From the NCBI GenBank assembly GCA_030424975.1, contig JAUHVY010000001.1:679093-743092 (forward strand): 64,000 nt of DNA. Reading direction: 5' to 3'. Below the pieces are notes generated by a model that saw only the letters and a list, made by a program, of their open reading frames with translations, was not told where the DNA came from and did not search any database. The position numbers and the translations under genes were made by a program. Shown here in pieces: positions 22,701 to 30,582 of the stretch (the stretch's first letter is position 1; every line of letters starts with the position of its first letter). The DNA comes from Alphaproteobacteria bacterium (GTDB taxonomy: Bacteria > Pseudomonadota > Alphaproteobacteria > Micavibrionales > Micavibrionaceae).

Positions 22701-23459
22701 GTGGCAGATCCCATTCATCAGTTTGTGATTACACCTCTTATGGGCGAAGAGAACTCGTTTATCGTCGCCGGTTATGACTTGTCGTTCACGAATTCTGCTT
22801 TGTGGATGTTTATTGCCGTTGCTGTTTCTACTCTTTTCTTGTCAGTGGCTATGCGCAAATCTGAAATGGTTCCTGGGCGCATGCAAATGGGCGCAGAAAT
22901 GCTATATGAATTCGTCAGTAAAATGGTGAATGAGAATATCGGTTCAAAAGGCCGCCAGTATTTCCCATTTGTCTTTACCTTATTCATGTTCATTTTAATG
23001 GGTAATATCTTAGGGCTCTTGCCGTTTGCATTTACATATACTTCTCATTTGGTCGTTACCGGTTTTCTCGCTGTTTTGGTGTTTGTTATGACCATTGCGT
23101 TCGGTGTTATCAATCACGGTATTAAATTCTTTGGTTTGTTCCTGCCTGCAGGTCTGCCTTGGTGGTTGGTGCCTTTTGTTTTACCGCTTGAATTAATTTC
23201 ATTCTTTGTTCGCCCTATCACACACTCTGTTCGCCTGTTCGCGAATATGATGGCTGGTCACATGATTTTGAAAATCGTTATCGGTTTCGCAATCACTGCG
23301 GCAAGTGCCGGTGGTTTATGGGTATTATTAGGGATTATGCCTGTTTTGTTTAATGTTGTCATGATGCTTTTTGAGCTGTTGGTAGCAGGTATTCAGGCTT
23401 ATGTATTCGCGATTTTGGCATGTGTCTATTTAAAAGATAGTGTTGATCTTCATCACTAA
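22701..23459 (+). CDS. atpB: F0 ATP synthase subunit a
   Basis: Proton-channel subunit of F0. The 252-residue product starts with GTG, supported by GGAG 8 nt upstream (ACGGAGAAAATA). Hydrophobic helices fill the protein. The essential Arg lies in 'ITHSVRLFANMMAGHMILK', and the last helices ('FELLVAGIQAYVFAILACVY') carry the conserved Glu and Gln-Ala-Tyr. It is second in atpI-B-E-F'-F, the alphaproteobacterial F0 operon kept apart from F1. Confidence 0.97.
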   Translation: MADPIHQFVITPLMGEENSFIVAGYDLSFTNSALWMFIAVAVSTLFLSVAMRKSEMVPGRMQMGAEMLYEFVSKMVNENIGSKGRQYFPFVFTLFMFILMGNILGLLPFAFTYTSHLVVTGFLAVLVFVMTIAFGVINHGIKFFGLFLPAGLPWWLVPFVLPLELISFFVRPITHSVRLFANMMAGHMILKIVIGFAITAASAGGLWVLLGIMPVLFNVVMMLFELLVAGIQAYVFAILACVYLKDSVDLHH

Positions 23460-23518
23460 GTATGTATTATCGCGGTGGTTAAAAAGTGTTGTTTAACAAT
23501 TAGTAAAAGGAAAAAAAA

Positions 23519-23743
23519 ATGGAAATTGAAGCTGCAAAAGCTATTGCCGGTGGTTTGGTTGCATTACCTGCTTTCGGTGCTGCTCTAGGTTTGGGAAGTT
23601 ACTTTACTTCTTACAATAACGCGATTGCACGTAACCCAGAAACAAAGAAGATGCTTGATGAGAAGTTCTTCATGGCTGTTGCGTTCGTTGAAGCGTTGGG
23701 TATTATCCCAATCGGTTTGGCTGCTTATATTCTTGCAAGCTAA
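23519..23743 (+). CDS. atpE: F0 ATP synthase subunit c
   Basis: Proton-carrying ring subunit of 74 residues in a two-helix hairpin. The first helix has the Gly/Ala-rich packing 'FGAALGLGSYFTS'. The polar loop 'ARNP' contacts F1, and the second helix holds the ion-binding carboxylate Glu58 in 'AFVEALGIIP'. Nothing suggests Na+ specificity, so proton coupling is the default. AAAAGGA, 8 nt before the ATG, is a strong ribosome-binding site, as expected for the most abundant subunit. Confidence 0.97.
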   Translation: MEIEAAKAIAGGLVALPAFGAALGLGSYFTSYNNAIARNPETKKMLDEKFFMAVAFVEALGIIPIGLAAYILAS

Positions 23744-23788
23744 TCGCAAGAACATATAGTATCTAATTTTACTTTATTGGGAAGATCG

Positions 23789-24382
23789 ATGTTTAAGAAA
23801 CTAACTGTTTCAGTCTTTTTACTTTGTGTTACTACAGCACAAGCCTTTGCGGCTGGTGGTCACGGAGATCATCATGAAGCATCGTCAGGCGGTCTTCCTC
23901 AACTTGATGTTACTACATATCCGGGACAAATTTTCTGGATGATTGTGACTTTTGTAATAATGCACATCTTCTTCTCGCGTAAATCGTTGCCGCAGATTTC
24001 TAAGACAATCGAAGGTCGTACAGATCGTATTAAGAATGACTTGGACACTGCTGAAAAGCTTAAAGATGAAGTTGAGGCTGTGCAAAAGTCTTATGAGGAC
24101 AGTTTAACAGGTGCGCGTGCAGAAGCGTCTAAGCTTTTTCATGACATTGAAGCTGACATAAAAGCCCGTAGTGATAAATACGCAAAAGATTTTCATGAGA
24201 AATCTGCCAGTCAAATCAATGAGCTGGAAAAAGCGATTGTTGATGCGCGTAAAAAGGCTATGGACGAGATGAGTGATGTTGCTGCTACCATCGCTGCTGA
24301 AGCTGCAGAAAAAATTATTGGTGTGCGTCCGGATGATAAGGCTGCGCATGCTGTTGTTAAATCACTTAACGAAGCAGCATAA
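23789..24382 (+). CDS. F0 ATP synthase subunit b'
   Basis: Peripheral-stalk subunit, the divergent b' copy usual in alphaproteobacteria. From ATG 23789 (MFKKLTVSVF) it has 197 residues. A signal-like N-terminal stretch ('LLCVTTAQAFAAGG'), a His-rich patch and the membrane anchor ('GQIFWMIVTFVIMHIFF') precede a long charged helix ending 'AAEKIIGVRPDDKAA'. A TTG four codons upstream is less likely than the ATG. It precedes atpF by 12 nt, and the paired b'/b order identifies it. Confidence 0.92.
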   Translation: MFKKLTVSVFLLCVTTAQAFAAGGHGDHHEASSGGLPQLDVTTYPGQIFWMIVTFVIMHIFFSRKSLPQISKTIEGRTDRIKNDLDTAEKLKDEVEAVQKSYEDSLTGARAEASKLFHDIEADIKARSDKYAKDFHEKSASQINELEKAIVDARKKAMDEMSDVAATIAAEAAEKIIGVRPDDKAAHAVVKSLNEAA

Positions 24383-24394
24383 TCGGAGGTCGTA

Positions 24395-24883
24395 ATGGAA
24401 ATTTTAGCAGACTCAAATTTTTGGTACGTAGCCTCTTTTGTTATCTTCGCAGGTATTATTTTCAAGTTTGGTATTCCAGCCTTAAATAAATTGCTTGATG
24501 GTCGTATTGAGGAAATCAAAAAAGATCTGAAAGAAGCTGAAAATCTTCGTGTCGAAGCGCAAGAAATGCTTGCGCAGTATCAGAGGAAACATCGTGATGC
24601 CGTTCAGGAAGCTGAGAAAATCTTAGCAAATGCTAAGGAAAATGCTCAGCAGTTCAAAGAGCAAGCAGAAGCTGAACTTGAAGACCTCATGACGCGTCGT
24701 GAGCAACAGCTTCAAGAGCGTTTGCAGCGCATGGAACAAAACGCTGTTAATGATATTCAGGCTTATGCTGCAGAACTTGCGATTAATGCGGCGAAGCAAA
24801 TTGTTGTTGAGAAGCTTGATAAAAAAGTAAGTGGTAAGCTTGTTGATGACTCTATTGCGAGCATCGAAAACAATATTCACTAA
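24395..24883 (+). CDS. atpF: F0 ATP synthase subunit b
   Basis: Peripheral-stalk subunit that dimerises with b'. The 162 residues contain one N-terminal membrane helix ('FWYVASFVIFAGIIFKFG'), then a long Glu/Lys/Gln-rich coiled coil with 'LLDGRIEEIKKDL' and 'AEKILANAKENAQQ'. CGGAGG precedes the ATG. It is the last F0 gene; proA follows 21 nt later with its own AGGGG site. Confidence 0.95.
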   Translation: MEILADSNFWYVASFVIFAGIIFKFGIPALNKLLDGRIEEIKKDLKEAENLRVEAQEMLAQYQRKHRDAVQEAEKILANAKENAQQFKEQAEAELEDLMTRREQQLQERLQRMEQNAVNDIQAYAAELAINAAKQIVVEKLDKKVSGKLVDDSIASIENNIH

Positions 24884-24904
24884 TTATTCTATGGAGGGGT
24901 AATT

Positions 24905-26185
24905 ATGGCCGAGGCTGTTGCTTCTCAAAATACATCAGGAATTATTGAAACACTTGGACGCGAGGCAAAATCTGCTTCGCGTGTTTTAGCTCAAGCACCA
25001 ACATGTATTATTAATCAGGCGTTAGACACTTTAGCCGATTTGTTGGTGAAGCAATCATCAGATATAATTGCTGCAAATAAAATAGATATTGAATCGGCAG
25101 AACAACGTGGCCTCAGTAAGGCAATGATTGATCGTCTACTTCTGACGGATGAGCGCATTAAGGGCATTGCAAATGGCGTTAAGGTTGTCCGAGATTTAGA
25201 TGATCCTACAGAAAAAGTTCTATGGATTCAGGATCGCCCCAATGGGTTACATATTGAGCGTGTTGCCTGCCCTATTGGAGTTTTAGGTATGATTTATGAG
25301 TCACGTCCGAATGTAACGGTTGATGCTTCAATTTTATGCTTAAAATCACATAATGCAGTGGTATTACGCGGTGGTTCTGAAAGCTTACATAGTTCACTGG
25401 CGCTTCATCAGATTATTCAGCAGGCCTTAAAAGTAAACAACTTACCCGAAGCAGCCGTATCTATGATTCCAGATAGTGATCGTGCATTGGTTGGTGATAT
25501 GCTTCGTGCTGCTGAATATATCGATGTGATGATACCGCGCGGTGGTCATGGCTTGATTGAGCGCGTAATGAATGAAGCGCGGATGCCGGTCTTTGGTCAT
25601 TTAGATGGTCTATGCCATATTTTTGTACATCAATCTGTTAAGCCTGAAATTGCTACATCGGTAACTTTGAATGCAAAAATGCGCCGTACAGGCATTTGCG
25701 GCGCTATGGAAACGCTATTACTTGATAATGCTTTAGACGAAGCGTTAGCCAAAGAGATCCTTACGAATCTTTTAGATTCCGGATGTGAGATTGTTGGGGA
25801 TGATAAGGTATGTTCGATGGATGACCGTATTAAACCTGCAAATTCATCTGATTGGACAACCGAATATCTGGATTCAAAATTAAGTGTGAAATTTGTCAGT
25901 GATGTCAGTGCGGCGGTTAATCATATCAATGATTACGGTTCTCACCATACCGACAGTATTTTGGCAGAGGATCAAAGCGCCGTAGATTATTTCCTTAAAA
26001 ATGTTGATAGCGGTATCGTCATGCATAACGCATCGACGCAATTTGCTGATGGCGGTGAATTCGGGATGGGCGCAGAAATCGGTATTGCGACGGGAAAAAT
26101 GCATGCACGCGGCCCTGTTGGTCTTGAACAGTTGTGCACATACAAATACCATGTTCATGGTAACGGGCAGACGCGTCCGTCATAA
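24905..26185 (+). CDS. proA: Gamma-glutamyl phosphate reductase
   Basis: Second enzyme of proline synthesis, reducing gamma-glutamyl phosphate to glutamate semialdehyde with NADPH. The 426 residues belong to the aldehyde dehydrogenase superfamily. The catalytic Cys lies in 'NAKMRRTGICGAMETLL'. The family signatures 'GVLGMIYESRPNVTVD', 'VVLRGGSES' and 'DVMIPRGGHGLIE', and the C-terminal 'FADGGEFGMGAEIGIATG', are all present. Here it begins a run proA-nadD-rsfS-rlmH, physically separated from proB (6,997-8,148). Confidence 0.97.
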   Translation: MAEAVASQNTSGIIETLGREAKSASRVLAQAPTCIINQALDTLADLLVKQSSDIIAANKIDIESAEQRGLSKAMIDRLLLTDERIKGIANGVKVVRDLDDPTEKVLWIQDRPNGLHIERVACPIGVLGMIYESRPNVTVDASILCLKSHNAVVLRGGSESLHSSLALHQIIQQALKVNNLPEAAVSMIPDSDRALVGDMLRAAEYIDVMIPRGGHGLIERVMNEARMPVFGHLDGLCHIFVHQSVKPEIATSVTLNAKMRRTGICGAMETLLLDNALDEALAKEILTNLLDSGCEIVGDDKVCSMDDRIKPANSSDWTTEYLDSKLSVKFVSDVSAAVNHINDYGSHHTDSILAEDQSAVDYFLKNVDSGIVMHNASTQFADGGEFGMGAEIGIATGKMHARGPVGLEQLCTYKYHVHGNGQTRPS

Positions 26186-26203
26186 TTGCATTGCGATACA
26201 CTT

Positions 26204-26848
26204 ATGTCACTTTTCACAGAACCTAATCTTTTAAACTCTGCGCGTTGGAAGAATATGCGCGTGGGTTTGTTGGGTGGCTCATTTAATCCGCCACATGAGG
26301 GGCATGTTCATATATCCAAGATGGCTTTACGCGCGTTACAGTTGGATGCGGTTTGGTGGCTTGTAACACCGCTTAATCCCTTAAAATCAAAAAAAGACCT
26401 TTTGCCGTTAGAGCAGAGATTAATATTATCGCGTGAAATAAACACACATCCTAAAATTGTGGTTACGGGAATTGAGGAGCAGCTTAACACCCCATATAGC
26501 TATGAAACGGTCCTAAAGCTTAAGCGTCATTTCCCGAATACACATTTTGCCTGGATTACAGGAATGGATAATGCCCATAACTTTCATAAATGGAACCATT
26601 GGCAAAAGCTGTTGAATGAAATGTGCATGGTGCATGTTACACGCCACCCTCCTGTTAAATTGATAAAGCAATGCCCGTTACGTATGTTAGATCGTCAAAA
26701 ACACATCATCGTAAACCATGGTGGCCGCTTAGCCCTTGATTCGAATACATCTTATTGGCTTTTGCAAAAGAAAATGATCAATATTTCATCCACCGAAATT
26801 AGACAGAAAAGCGATTTTAAAACAATGGCTTATGCTGCTGCGCAGTAA
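26204..26848 (+). CDS. nadD: Nicotinate-mononucleotide adenylyltransferase
   Basis: Forms deamido-NAD from NaMN and ATP. The nucleotidyltransferase signature 'GLLGGSFNPPHEGHVHIS' includes the HxGH motif, and the family C-terminal 'ISSTEIRQ' (ISST/S-x-x-R) is present. I use ATG 26204, giving 214 residues; a downstream ATG at 26255 (MRVGLLGG) would also keep the whole domain. It starts 18 nt after proA, so it is probably in the same transcript. Its 3' end is followed by a promoter and small-RNA-like region. Confidence 0.94.
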   Translation: MSLFTEPNLLNSARWKNMRVGLLGGSFNPPHEGHVHISKMALRALQLDAVWWLVTPLNPLKSKKDLLPLEQRLILSREINTHPKIVVTGIEEQLNTPYSYETVLKLKRHFPNTHFAWITGMDNAHNFHKWNHWQKLLNEMCMVHVTRHPPVKLIKQCPLRMLDRQKHIIVNHGGRLALDSNTSYWLLQKKMINISSTEIRQKSDFKTMAYAAAQ

Positions 26849-26867
26849 TTAATTTTCTGAATTATCT

Positions 26868-26895
26868 TTGCAGCGATTATAAAAAGGCATATAAT
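26868..26895 (+). promoter_or_regulatory. Promoter of the nadD-rsfS intergenic RNA
   Basis: TTGCAG (26868-26873), a 16-bp spacer and a perfect -10 TATAAT (26890-26895). The start site is expected near 26902. It begins 20 nt after the nadD stop and points into the 27,0xx terminator hairpin. Confidence 0.6.
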
Positions 26896-26901
26896 TACGG
26901 T

Positions 26902-27047
26902 ATGAGGTTATTATTTTATACTTCTGGCAGAAAGGTATTGGTGACGGCTTGATAGTAAGCACGCATCGTAGAAACTTTCTTTTATGTGCAATATCTGCTA
27001 ATGAGCAGAGGGTATGGCTGAACCATATTGGTTCGGCTTTTTTGTGT
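26902..27047 (+). ncRNA. Predicted small RNA or rsfS leader ending in an intrinsic terminator
   Basis: Between nadD and rsfS there is no ORF of note, but a full transcription unit is visible: a promoter with perfect TATAAT, about 143 nt of structured sequence, and a strong terminator. The terminator is GCTGAACCA (27017-27025) with TGGTTCGGC (27029-27037), nine pairs with one wobble, then TTTTTTGTGTTTT. A hairpin TCTGC-TAATGA-GCAGA lies at 26994-27009. ATACTT (26918-26923) can pair with GGGTAT (27010-27015) as a closing stem. It matches no RNA family I know. It could be a free small RNA or an attenuating leader for rsfS-rlmH, which begins 17 nt beyond the T-tract. Confidence 0.6.
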
Positions 27048-27063
27048 TTTAATTAAAGGAGAC

Positions 27064-27462
27064 TTGATCATTAAGACATACCATGACAAAGGGTCAATAG
27101 GCCCGGCTGAAGCCAAAGAACTTATCTTGCAATCGTTAGATATGGATAAGGCCGAAGATATTGTGTGCATCCCCCTTTCCGATAGTACAGGATTGGCTGA
27201 TTACATGGTTATTGCTTCGGGTACATCTACGCGGCATGTAAATGCTTTGGCAAAAAAACTTGAAGAGCGTTTGAACATTAAAGGGCTGAGAGGCATAAAG
27301 ACCGAAGGTTTATCGCAATGCGATTGGGTTGTGATGGATGCAGGTGATGTTATTGTGCATCTCTTCCGTCCAGAGGTTCGCTCCTTCTATAACATTGAGA
27401 AAATGTGGGCTTCTCCGAATCCTGCGCATCTTGATATTGTAGGCGACCAAGTTCAGGCTTAA
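27064..27462 (+). CDS. rsfS: Ribosomal silencing factor RsfS
   Basis: Binds L14 and blocks 30S-50S joining when nutrients are scarce. The core 'LILQSLDMDKAEDIVCIPL', 'GLADYMVIASGTSTRHV', 'GLSQCDWVVMDAGDVIVHLF' and 'RSFYNIEKMWA' is diagnostic. The start is unclear: no ATG or GTG fits in the N-terminal region. TTG 27064 is only 2 nt from AAAGGAG (27055-27061), while ATC 27067 and ATT 27070 are better spaced (5 and 8 nt). I give the TTG. A terminator hairpin ends about 20 nt upstream, so expression may be attenuated. rlmH follows, as in most bacteria. Confidence 0.9.
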   Translation: MIIKTYHDKGSIGPAEAKELILQSLDMDKAEDIVCIPLSDSTGLADYMVIASGTSTRHVNALAKKLEERLNIKGLRGIKTEGLSQCDWVVMDAGDVIVHLFRPEVRSFYNIEKMWASPNPAHLDIVGDQVQA

Positions 27463-27497
27463 TTCATCGTTAATTCCCCTCCCCCTATAACGCATAG

Positions 27498-27968
27498 GTG
27501 CGACCTGCTGTGTTGAAAATTGATATTATCTGCGTTTCTAAATCGAAGAAGGGCGCGCTCCATGATTTGATCGCCGATTATCAAAAGCGCATTAATTGGA
27601 AGCTCAATATCATTGAGCTGGAATCAAAATATAAAGAATCACAAAAATGTCAGGCCGATGAGAATGAAAAAATTCTCTCTTATCTTGAGCCTACTGCGGT
27701 TTTAGTCATCCTCGATGAAAAAGGAAAAAGCCTAAAATCGCTCGACTTTGCGGCCAAGCTAGAACATTACAAAGATATTGGGCAAAACCACATTCAATTT
27801 GTTATTGGTGGGGCTGACGGCCTCCTCCCTCAGGTCAGAAAAAAAGCTGATATCTTGTTATGTTTTGGTCAACAGACATGGCCTCATATGTTGGCGCGTG
27901 TTATGCTTCTTGAACAAATTTACAGAGCTCAACAGATCATGTCCGGACACCCATATCATAGGGAATAA
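27498..27968 (+). CDS. rlmH: 23S rRNA (pseudouridine1915-N3)-methyltransferase RlmH
   Basis: SPOUT-fold methyltransferase acting on helix 69 of 23S rRNA in the 70S ribosome. Recognised by 'LVILDEKGKSLKSLDFAAKL', the knot region 'IQFVIGGADGL' and the ending 'WPHMLARVMLLEQIYRAQQIMSGHPYHR', which is near-invariant in the family. The start could be GTG 27498, GTG 27510 or TTG 27513 (just before 'KIDIICVSK'); none has a convincing Shine-Dalgarno, and the last gives the usual RlmH N-terminus. It lies 35 nt after rsfS and 34 nt before the envC start. Confidence 0.95.
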   Translation: MRPAVLKIDIICVSKSKKGALHDLIADYQKRINWKLNIIELESKYKESQKCQADENEKILSYLEPTAVLVILDEKGKSLKSLDFAAKLEHYKDIGQNHIQFVIGGADGLLPQVRKKADILLCFGQQTWPHMLARVMLLEQIYRAQQIMSGHPYHRE

Positions 27969-28002
27969 TGGACAATTTCCGAGTTCTCAAAACAGGCTCG
28001 TT

Positions 28003-29169
28003 ATGCGTCATTTTACCTATATTTTTATTATGTTGTTTTATGTGTCTATAGCTCATCCAGCTTTGGCCGAGAAAAATGATCCGAAAGAGAAGCTCGGAAC
28101 GTTAGAACAGCAGCTCGAAAAAGAAGAAAAAGTTACAAAAAACCTTAAAGAGAAATTCGAAGCTCTTGATAAGGATTTAAATAAAACGCGAAATCGTATG
28201 GTACGTCTCGGCGATGATATTCATGGAAACGAAACCGAGCTAGCCAGCATTGAAAAGCGCATTAGCGATCTGGAAGAAAAAAAATTATCACTTGATGAGG
28301 AGCTGAAGGGGGATCGTTTGAATATTGCAAAGCTGATCTTGGCACTTGAGCGTATACGCCGTACTCCACCAGAGGCAATGATTGTAAACCCGGAAGCACC
28401 CTACAAAATTGCACAGACGGCCTTGATTATGGGTGATATTCTGCCATCAATAAACCGCCATGCAGAAGAGCTAAAACAAAAAATTGTGACAGTTAATCGT
28501 GTGTCTGATGATTTAATACGTGAAAAATCTATCTTTATAGAAAAGCTTGAGCGGTTAAGTAGCAAGCAACAAGAGCTGGAGCAACTTGTTCAAAAGCGTG
28601 AAACAGTTCATGAAAAACTTCGTAATGATATACAGGTTCAAGAGGTAACTGTTCAGCAAATATCATTAAAAGCGAAGGATTTAAAAGATTTAATGTCACG
28701 TTTAAAGGAGCAGGAACGTGTTGAAAAAGAGCGCATTCAATCAGCTTTTGCTATGCGCGTGAAGCCAGTGCCTAAAGTTGTTGAGGATGGTGAGGCGCGC
28801 TTACCTGTATCAGGTATTATACGCACAAGTTTTGGAGAGTATGATGAGCTCAAAGCAAAAAGTAACGGTATGACAATTGAAGGACGCTCTAAGGGGCTTG
28901 TTGTAGCACCAATGGGTGGAAAGATTCAATTTACCGGAAGCTTTAAACGATATGGCAATATCGTCATCATTGAGCATAGCGATGGTTACCATAGCTTGAT
29001 CGCAGGGTTAGATAAAATTAACGCCCGCGTCGGCGATTTGGTTAAATCTGGTGAACCAATAGGAAACTTACCAGATTCTTCTTTAATTCCGCGTCCAAAG
29101 CTATATTATGAGCTGAGGAAAAACGGTAACCCCGTAAATCCGTCGGTTAAATTTTCTGATTTGGGATAA
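28003..29169 (+). CDS. envC: EnvC-like murein hydrolase activator (degenerate M23/LytM)
   Basis: From ATG 28003 the product has 388 residues: a signal peptide (MRHFTYIFIMLFYVSIAHPALA), a coiled coil at about 25-250 rich in Glu/Lys/Leu, and a C-terminal LytM domain from about 270. The LytM zinc site is broken: the HxxxD position reads 'SNGMTIEG', and the HxH position reads 'LYYELRKNG' with Tyr for the first His. Loss of metal ligands is the mark of EnvC-type activators, which switch on amidases at the septum. The downstream ctpA-yibQ genes form the usual alphaproteobacterial set. Confidence 0.92.
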   Translation: MRHFTYIFIMLFYVSIAHPALAEKNDPKEKLGTLEQQLEKEEKVTKNLKEKFEALDKDLNKTRNRMVRLGDDIHGNETELASIEKRISDLEEKKLSLDEELKGDRLNIAKLILALERIRRTPPEAMIVNPEAPYKIAQTALIMGDILPSINRHAEELKQKIVTVNRVSDDLIREKSIFIEKLERLSSKQQELEQLVQKRETVHEKLRNDIQVQEVTVQQISLKAKDLKDLMSRLKEQERVEKERIQSAFAMRVKPVPKVVEDGEARLPVSGIIRTSFGEYDELKAKSNGMTIEGRSKGLVVAPMGGKIQFTGSFKRYGNIVIIEHSDGYHSLIAGLDKINARVGDLVKSGEPIGNLPDSSLIPRPKLYYELRKNGNPVNPSVKFSDLG

Positions 29170-29209
29170 AACGCCCTTAAGTCTATGTATGAAGGATTAG
29201 GACAGAGTG

Positions 29210-30529
29210 ATGAAAAAACTGCTTTTATTAGGTTCCATTAGTGTATTGAGTGTTGGCTTCCTGTCTGCTGTTGCGGTATCCGCTGAGCAGGAGAAATCAA
29301 CAGATAATGGCTATAGTGAGACATATAAGCAGCTTAATCTTTTTGGGGATGTGTTTGAGCGTGTTCGTGCAGAATACGTAGAAGATGTAAGTGATAAGGA
29401 ATTAATTGAAAATGCACTTAACGGCATGCTTTCTAGCCTCGATCCGCATTCAGGATATCTAAGTGAGGATCGTTACAAGGACATGAAAGTTGAAACCAGT
29501 GGGGAGTTCGGCGGCCTTGGTATTGAGGTCACAATGGAAAATGGCCTTGTGAAGGTTGTATCCCCTATTGATGATACTCCTGCTTTTCGTGCAGGAATTC
29601 AGGCCGGTGATTACATCGTAAAAATTAACGATGAAGCCGTAATGGGCTTAACATTGAATGATGCAGTAAAATTGATGCGCGGTAAAGTTGGCTCGACGAT
29701 TGATTTGATGATCAGCCGTGAAGGTGAAGAAGGCCCACTTGAAATTACTTTGGTTCGTGATGTAATCAAGATTAAGTCTGTACGTTACCGCGCGGAGGGT
29801 AATGTTGGCTATATCCGCGTTACCACGTTTAGTCAGAATACGGGCCCGGGTGTTGAGGATGCAATTAAAAGCTTAAAGAAAGAAATCGGTGAGCCGTTGA
29901 TTGGTTATGTTCTTGATCTACGAAATAACCCGGGTGGTCTATTGCAACAAGCGATAGAAGTTTCTGATATGTTCCTTGATAAAGGCGAGATTGTATCGCA
30001 GCGTGGCCGTTACGAAGAGGATACGCAGCGTAATAATGCTACGCCGGGTGATTTGACTGATGGTTTGCCGTTGGTTGTACTTGTAAATGGCGGCTCTGCT
30101 TCTGCATCTGAAATTGTTGCAGGTGCATTACAAGACCACCATCGCGCGATTATTCTTGGTACTCAATCTTTTGGTAAGGGATCTGTGCAAACTGTTATGC
30201 CTGTTCCCGGTAACGGCGCAATACGTTTAACAACCGCGCGTTATTACACACCATCCGGACGCTCTATTCAGGCAAAGGGTATTACTCCTGATATTATGGT
30301 GGAGCAAGCACGTATTGAGTCTTTTGCGACAAAGCGTTTCCGCGAATCTGATCTTCATGGTGCGTTGGATAAAGACAAACAGAAGAAAGAAGAGAAGCTT
30401 CCTGTTGCAGCAAACGATAATGATGAGGCCGAAAGCAATGAGGTGCAAGATTATCAATTAATGCGTGCTGTTGATTTGTTAACCGGCTTGTCACTTTATA
30501 CAAGACAAAATGCCACTACTGCTGAGTAA
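29210..30529 (+). CDS. ctpA: Carboxy-terminal processing protease CtpA (S41)
   Basis: Periplasmic serine/lysine protease. ATG 29210 is placed 8 nt after AGGA; a GTG one codon upstream is possible. A signal peptide (about 1-26, ending 'AVAVSA') precedes an N-terminal helical part and a PDZ domain (about 90-180, 'GEFGGLGIEVTMENG'). The S41 catalytic core has Ser in 'VNGGSASASEIVAGAL' and Lys in 'SFGKGSVQTV'. The C-terminal tail is charged. It follows envC by 40 nt, and in this family it often processes or works with cell-wall hydrolase systems. Confidence 0.96.
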   Translation: MKKLLLLGSISVLSVGFLSAVAVSAEQEKSTDNGYSETYKQLNLFGDVFERVRAEYVEDVSDKELIENALNGMLSSLDPHSGYLSEDRYKDMKVETSGEFGGLGIEVTMENGLVKVVSPIDDTPAFRAGIQAGDYIVKINDEAVMGLTLNDAVKLMRGKVGSTIDLMISREGEEGPLEITLVRDVIKIKSVRYRAEGNVGYIRVTTFSQNTGPGVEDAIKSLKKEIGEPLIGYVLDLRNNPGGLLQQAIEVSDMFLDKGEIVSQRGRYEEDTQRNNATPGDLTDGLPLVVLVNGGSASASEIVAGALQDHHRAIILGTQSFGKGSVQTVMPVPGNGAIRLTTARYYTPSGRSIQAKGITPDIMVEQARIESFATKRFRESDLHGALDKDKQKKEEKLPVAANDNDEAESNEVQDYQLMRAVDLLTGLSLYTRQNATTAE

Positions 30530-30582
30530 TCTGCTGTTCTATTTTTTCGGCAGGTAACCCATTTTTGAAATTGGAAGGTTGA

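Noticed and set aside
28003-29169. Active M23 endopeptidase
   Set aside because: The zinc ligands are missing at two motif positions, so an EnvC-type activator is the better call.
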